Below, piece by piece: positions 60,816 to 64,000 of a DNA stretch of 64,000 nucleotides (positions are counted from its first letter, which is position 1; each line of letters starts with the position of its first letter). The notes under the pieces were generated by a model. It saw only the letters and a program-made list of their open reading frames with translations, was not told the origin of the DNA and did no database searches. This DNA is from JAICXG01 sp963801255 (GTDB taxonomy: Bacteria > Verrucomicrobiota > Verrucomicrobiia > Chthoniobacterales > UBA10450). The stretch is taken from NCBI GenBank assembly GCA_963801255.1, contig CAWDEC010000008.1, positions 1-64,000 of the forward strand, read 5' to 3'. Both the position numbers and the translations under genes were made by a program.

Positions 60816-62585
60816 ATGGTTGGCGCGAGGGGCGCTTACTTTCAGATGACTTACGGCCGACTTACTTTCGGGAAAGGGGTTGAAACCGTCAGGCCTTTGC
60901 GCGGTCTCAGTTTTTTTGAAGCATTGAAAACACTCTTCGTTCGTTCACTTATTGTAATTTTCCTGGGAATTGTTGCCCGCACCGCCTGCGCCAGTCTGCC
61001 GCCGGTGACCGAGCAGTTCGGCACGGCTTCCGACGGGACGCCGTTGCATTGGATCGTTTATACGCCCAGTGGTAACGGGCCCTGGCCGGCCGTCCTCGTA
61101 ATCCATGGAGGCGGCTTTTATAAGAATACTCCTGACAGCTCAGAAGACTCAGTGACCTGTGCGAAGGACCTGGCGAACGCTGGCTTTATCGCCTTTGCCA
61201 ATGAGTATCGACTGGCTCCCCCCGGCAAGCTCGCCGGTCAGGTTTCCGATGGACATTTTCCAGATCAGACCGATGACATCAAGCTAGCGGTGCGGACGGC
61301 TCGAGCGGATCGACGTTGCAATGGCAAGGTTGGAGCGGTCGGCGGTTCCGCCGGCGGATCTCATGCTTCCTATGTCGCTGGAACCGGCACAGTCGGCGAT
61401 GATCGGGTCGACGTAGCAGTCGATCTCTCGGGAGCACACGATTTCTCGGACTTTAATCCTGGCAAGGATATACTTCTTTTTACCAGTAATGTAACTAACT
61501 ATGTCGGCGTAACGGCGGACGATACTGCTGCCTTGCGGGCTGCTTCGCCAGCCTGGGCGGCAGACAAAGACACCGTGCCAATGTTCCTTGTGAACACCAT
61601 CCAGGATGCCATGCCCTATGCGCAGCAGCCCGATATGGTCCAGCATTTGGACGCCTTGGGAGTGACTAACTATAAGGCGACCACTTTTACAGGGAGCGAT
61701 CACGCATTTGCTATCTGGCCGACGGTAAAGGACCAGGCGACATCGTTTCTTGGGGGCGTTCTCTCCGGTGCCGCCACTCCTACACCGACTCCTACGCCTG
61801 CAATGGGAGATACGACTAGGAAATTGCTCAACGTCTCTACCCGGGGAAATGTGGGGACCGGCGATAATGTCCTGGTAGGTGGCTTTATTATTACAGGCAG
61901 CAGTTGCAAACGGGTGGATTTGCGTGGGATAGGACCTTCCCTGCAAACCGTTGGAGTTAGCGGCGCTCTGGGCGATCCAGTTTTGCAATTATATGACTCT
62001 GCGGGAGACTTAGTGGAATCAAACGATAACCATATCTTGATTCCCGGCATCCCGAATCCGTTGCTGCCAACCGATCCTTCGGAATCGTTTCTGACTGCTT
62101 TTCTGCCCCCCGGAAGTTACACTGCTGTCCTTGCGGGAGCGAATCTCGATACTGGTGTCGGCTTGGTAGAACTTTACGATACCGATCCCGCCGATTCAGA
62201 GGTGGCCAATATCTCGACCCGTGGAGTTGTAGGAACGGGTAACGCCGAAATGATTGGCGGTTTTATCGTTGGTGGCAGCACGCCAACGAGCGTGATCGTG
62301 CGCGCACTGGGCCCTTCTTTGGTTGCTGAGGGAGTGACAAACGCTCTGGTTGATCCAGTTCTGGAGCTGCGTGACGCCAATGGCAATCTTATCGGCCAAA
62401 ACGACAACTGGCGTTCCGATCAGGAACAGCAAATTATTGCCACGACCATTCCGCCGCCTAGCGATGCGGAAGCGGCCATTGTCGGAACCCTTGTTCCCGG
62501 CACTTATACCACTTTGGTCTATGGCAAGAATTCCGGCAGCGGAGTCGCTCTCGTCGAAGCTTACGACCTAAGTAGCACCCAGTAG
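60816..62585 (+). CDS. Secreted esterase with two C-terminal Spartobacteria-type repeats
   Basis: The catalytic alpha/beta-hydrolase half has VIHGGGF, VGGSAGGSHASYV (nucleophile elbow), NTIQDAMPYAQQ and the catalytic His in GSDHAFAIWP, and is a paralogue of 33673-34632. After the linker TPTPTPTPAM come two ~125-residue repeats: NVSTRGNVGTGDNVLVGGFI...GIGPSLQ... and NISTRGVVGTGNAEMIGGFI...ALGPSLV..., each ending VxLVE.YD. I know this repeat from many secreted proteins of Chthoniobacterales. The signal sequence (FVRSLIVIFLGIVARTACAS) starts about residue 40, so a TTG at 60924 is the more plausible start. Confidence 0.85.
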   Translation: MVGARGAYFQMTYGRLTFGKGVETVRPLRGLSFFEALKTLFVRSLIVIFLGIVARTACASLPPVTEQFGTASDGTPLHWIVYTPSGNGPWPAVLVIHGGGFYKNTPDSSEDSVTCAKDLANAGFIAFANEYRLAPPGKLAGQVSDGHFPDQTDDIKLAVRTARADRRCNGKVGAVGGSAGGSHASYVAGTGTVGDDRVDVAVDLSGAHDFSDFNPGKDILLFTSNVTNYVGVTADDTAALRAASPAWAADKDTVPMFLVNTIQDAMPYAQQPDMVQHLDALGVTNYKATTFTGSDHAFAIWPTVKDQATSFLGGVLSGAATPTPTPTPAMGDTTRKLLNVSTRGNVGTGDNVLVGGFIITGSSCKRVDLRGIGPSLQTVGVSGALGDPVLQLYDSAGDLVESNDNHILIPGIPNPLLPTDPSESFLTAFLPPGSYTAVLAGANLDTGVGLVELYDTDPADSEVANISTRGVVGTGNAEMIGGFIVGGSTPTSVIVRALGPSLVAEGVTNALVDPVLELRDANGNLIGQNDNWRSDQEQQIIATTIPPPSDAEAAIVGTLVPGTYTTLVYGKNSGSGVALVEAYDLSSTQ

Positions 62586-62591
62586 CCCAGT

Positions 62592-62665
62592 TGGCTGCCT
62601 CGCAAGGATTTGAACCTTGACAAAGAGATCCAGAATCTCTCGTGCTACCGTTACACCACGAGGCA
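62592..62665 (-). tRNA. tRNA-Gln(CTG)
   Basis: Minus-strand cloverleaf of 74 bases: acceptor TGCCTCG/CGAGGCA, anticodon stem AGAGA/TCTCT around loop TTCTGGA (anticodon CTG, Gln CAG codon), T loop TTCAAAT, discriminator G and encoded CCA at 62592-62594. It ends seven bases after the convergent esterase stop. Confidence 0.93.
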
Positions 62666-62755
62666 TTACAGGGGACTGAGATCTAAACCCTGCTCACGCT
62701 TTTGCGCAAGTGCGCCGTCTGCCGCTGCGCAGGATTTTCTGAAAAGGCGAGATCG

Positions 62756-64000
62756 TTAGGCAGAAGCCGATCCCAAGGCGCCCGACACGTAATCTCGATC
62801 ACGCTGTGACGCCCGTTCGGCTTCCTTGGTTGCCATCAAGCGTCGCAAGGCAATACGAGCAGGATTAGTGGCAGCCATGTCGCCATAGATACGACCTGAA
62901 AGAAGGTCAAGCGAGGGGACTTTGTCCCGCCAGGTCATGATGCGCTGGAAAGCGAGGGGAAATTCCCAGAGCACGCCGATGACATCCTCGACGACCTCGT
63001 TTCCCTCATCGAAGAGATGTTCGAGTTCGGCAAAAGGATTACCATTGGTTTTCGTTTCGCCGGAGAGAAGTTTCGCGATCTCGTCGGCGGCAAATTGACC
63101 TTCCTGAATCCCGAAGTAGACGCCATAGGCAAAAATCGGATCGGTAAAACGATGCGCGTCGCCGATGCAGATGAAGCCTTTGCCCGTGTAGTCATAGACG
63201 CGATAGGAAAAATTCGGGATGGCGTAAATTGGCTCCCGCGGAGTCAGGTCAGGCAGACGCGAGGAAAGGGCCGGAGTCATCTGGCGACATTCCTGCAGGA
63301 ACATTTGCTCCTTGCTCATGCGCGCTTTTTTGAAACGCTCGGTAGGAAAGACTATGCCGACGCTGGTGAGCTCCTCGCTTACTGGAATGAACCACGACCA
63401 ATAATGTTTCTCCTGGTAGAAGAGTAGGGTGTTACCAGGTTGCTGGTGCAGTTCGGGACCGTTGTCGCGAATCGTGTTCGCGAACTGGGTGAAAAACGCA
63501 ACTTGTTTATCGGAATGACCAGGGACTTTGCGGCCGGTCACGCGGTGATTAGCGAGAAAGGTAGCGCTGCCGGAGGCATCGATTAGCACCTCCGAATAAA
63601 GATTCTCTTCCTTGCCTTCCGAGGTGCGAATCTTCAAGCCGACGACAGCATCGTCCTTACGAAGTGGCGCGATGGCGGTGGCTTTGATCCAAATCGCGCC
63701 ACGCTCAACTGCGGCGTCAAAGAGAATCTTGTCGAAGCTGCTCCGCATGACGTTCCAAGTCGAGTTGGGCACCTGTTCGTTCTTCTCGTTCCGTCGGACC
63801 AACCCAACCCAAAATTCGTTTTTGCCGTCTGGCCCGTAGAAGATCGCCCCGTGTTTAACTGGATAACGCTGCGCCTCGATCTGCGGGCCGAGCCCAAGAT
63901 CCTTTAGGGCAATCGCGGTTGCGCCTGTGAGAGATTCACCAACGTGAAAGCGAGGATGATGATCCCGCTCGACGATTACCGGTGTGATGCCGCGCCTGAG
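62756..64000 (-). CDS. FAD-dependent oxidoreductase, tryptophan-halogenase-like (5' end beyond right edge)
   Basis: The open frame continues to the window edge, so at least 414 residues are visible without the N-terminal GxGxxG dinucleotide motif. Visible motifs: PVIVERDHHPRFHVGESLTG (the PRFHVGESL segment is diagnostic of the halogenase/geranylgeranyl-reductase-like group), VLIDASGSATFLANH, and GFICIGDAHRFTDPIFAYGV (FAD-binding GDA). The halogenase WxWxIP motif appears as YWSWFIPV, so halogenation is possible but not shown. The stop codon lies inside a TCGTTAGGC motif. Neighbouring tRNA-Gln is on the same strand. Confidence 0.88.
   Translation of the reverse strand, partial: LRRGITPVIVERDHHPRFHVGESLTGATAIALKDLGLGPQIEAQRYPVKHGAIFYGPDGKNEFWVGLVRRNEKNEQVPNSTWNVMRSSFDKILFDAAVERGAIWIKATAIAPLRKDDAVVGLKIRTSEGKEENLYSEVLIDASGSATFLANHRVTGRKVPGHSDKQVAFFTQFANTIRDNGPELHQQPGNTLLFYQEKHYWSWFIPVSEELTSVGIVFPTERFKKARMSKEQMFLQECRQMTPALSSRLPDLTPREPIYAIPNFSYRVYDYTGKGFICIGDAHRFTDPIFAYGVYFGIQEGQFAADEIAKLLSGETKTNGNPFAELEHLFDEGNEVVEDVIGVLWEFPLAFQRIMTWRDKVPSLDLLSGRIYGDMAATNPARIALRRLMATKEAERASQRDRDYVSGALGSASA

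Larger units (their letters stand above)
7520..62761. repeat. Dispersed 9-mer TCGTTAGGC / GCCTAACGA, 23 copies
   Basis: Counted by eye. TCGTTAGGC starts at 8243, 10162, 12960, 34255, 34626, 37625, 40556, 41095, 49259, 52629, 53955, 54894, 57067, 59199 and 62753; GCCTAACGA starts at 7520, 10424, 35380, 35485, 49665, 55188, 56565 and 57702. A random 9-mer is expected about 0.5 times on both strands of 64 kb. Several copies are intergenic or overlap stop codons (34630, 37629, 56568, 62756). Near-matches (7-8 bases) occur at 22631, 39251, 41876, 47904, 57911 and 58351. Confidence 0.9.

Overview
The window looks like chromosomal DNA from a soil-type Verrucomicrobiota bacterium, most likely Spartobacteria/Chthoniobacterales. 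The evidence is: a secreted esterase (60.8-62.6 kb) ending in two copies of a ~130-residue repeat that I associate with this group; an ECF sigma factor next to a Ser/Thr kinase with TPRs; a C-terminal sorting-type tail; and a prs-rplY-pth-rpsF-ssb-dprA-topB housekeeping run. The taxonomic call is inference from family knowledge, not from a marker gene.

Layout. 1-2.9 kb: the start of a DUF4157 protein running off the left edge, then an O-methyltransferase, a secreted DinB-like protein and a YdbC/PdxI-type aldo/keto reductase. 3.0-33.5 kb: a probable ~30-kb genomic island bounded by a 226-bp direct repeat. The left copy ends inside the anticodon loop of a broken tRNA-Lys and the right copy leads into the intact tRNA-Lys(CTT). 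The island carries an MgtA-type P-type ATPase, a giant cyclic beta-glucan synthase split by a one-base frameshift, an ECF-kinase pair, secreted beta-propeller and beta-helix proteins, gene remnants (EamA transporter, HTH protein, alpha/beta hydrolase, tyrosine recombinase) and a compact module of XRE regulator, conserved unknown protein and M41-like metallopeptidase. 33.5-64 kb: core-like genes, including nadE, a CAAX protease-related protein, a hybrid histidine kinase, prs-rplY-pth-rpsF-ssb, dprA, topB, nrdR, fabI, purS-purQ, tyrS, tadA, tRNA-Gln, and a flavin-dependent oxidoreductase running off the right edge.

Most striking observations. (1) A 9-mer, TCGTTAGGC, occurs 23 times by my count on the two strands against roughly 0.5 expected. 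Eighteen copies lie in the core-like right half, five in the glucan synthase, and none between 15.6 and 33.5 kb. Some copies supply the stop codon of a gene. It resembles a DNA uptake or other genome-marking signal, and dprA lies in the same window. (2) The tRNA-Lys duplication copies the 5' half of the tRNA plus its upstream DNA, the opposite of the usual 3'-end arrangement. (3) The XRE/unknown/M41-peptidase operon has a leaderless-looking promoter overlapping a perfect palindrome and may be an undescribed protease-controlled switch.
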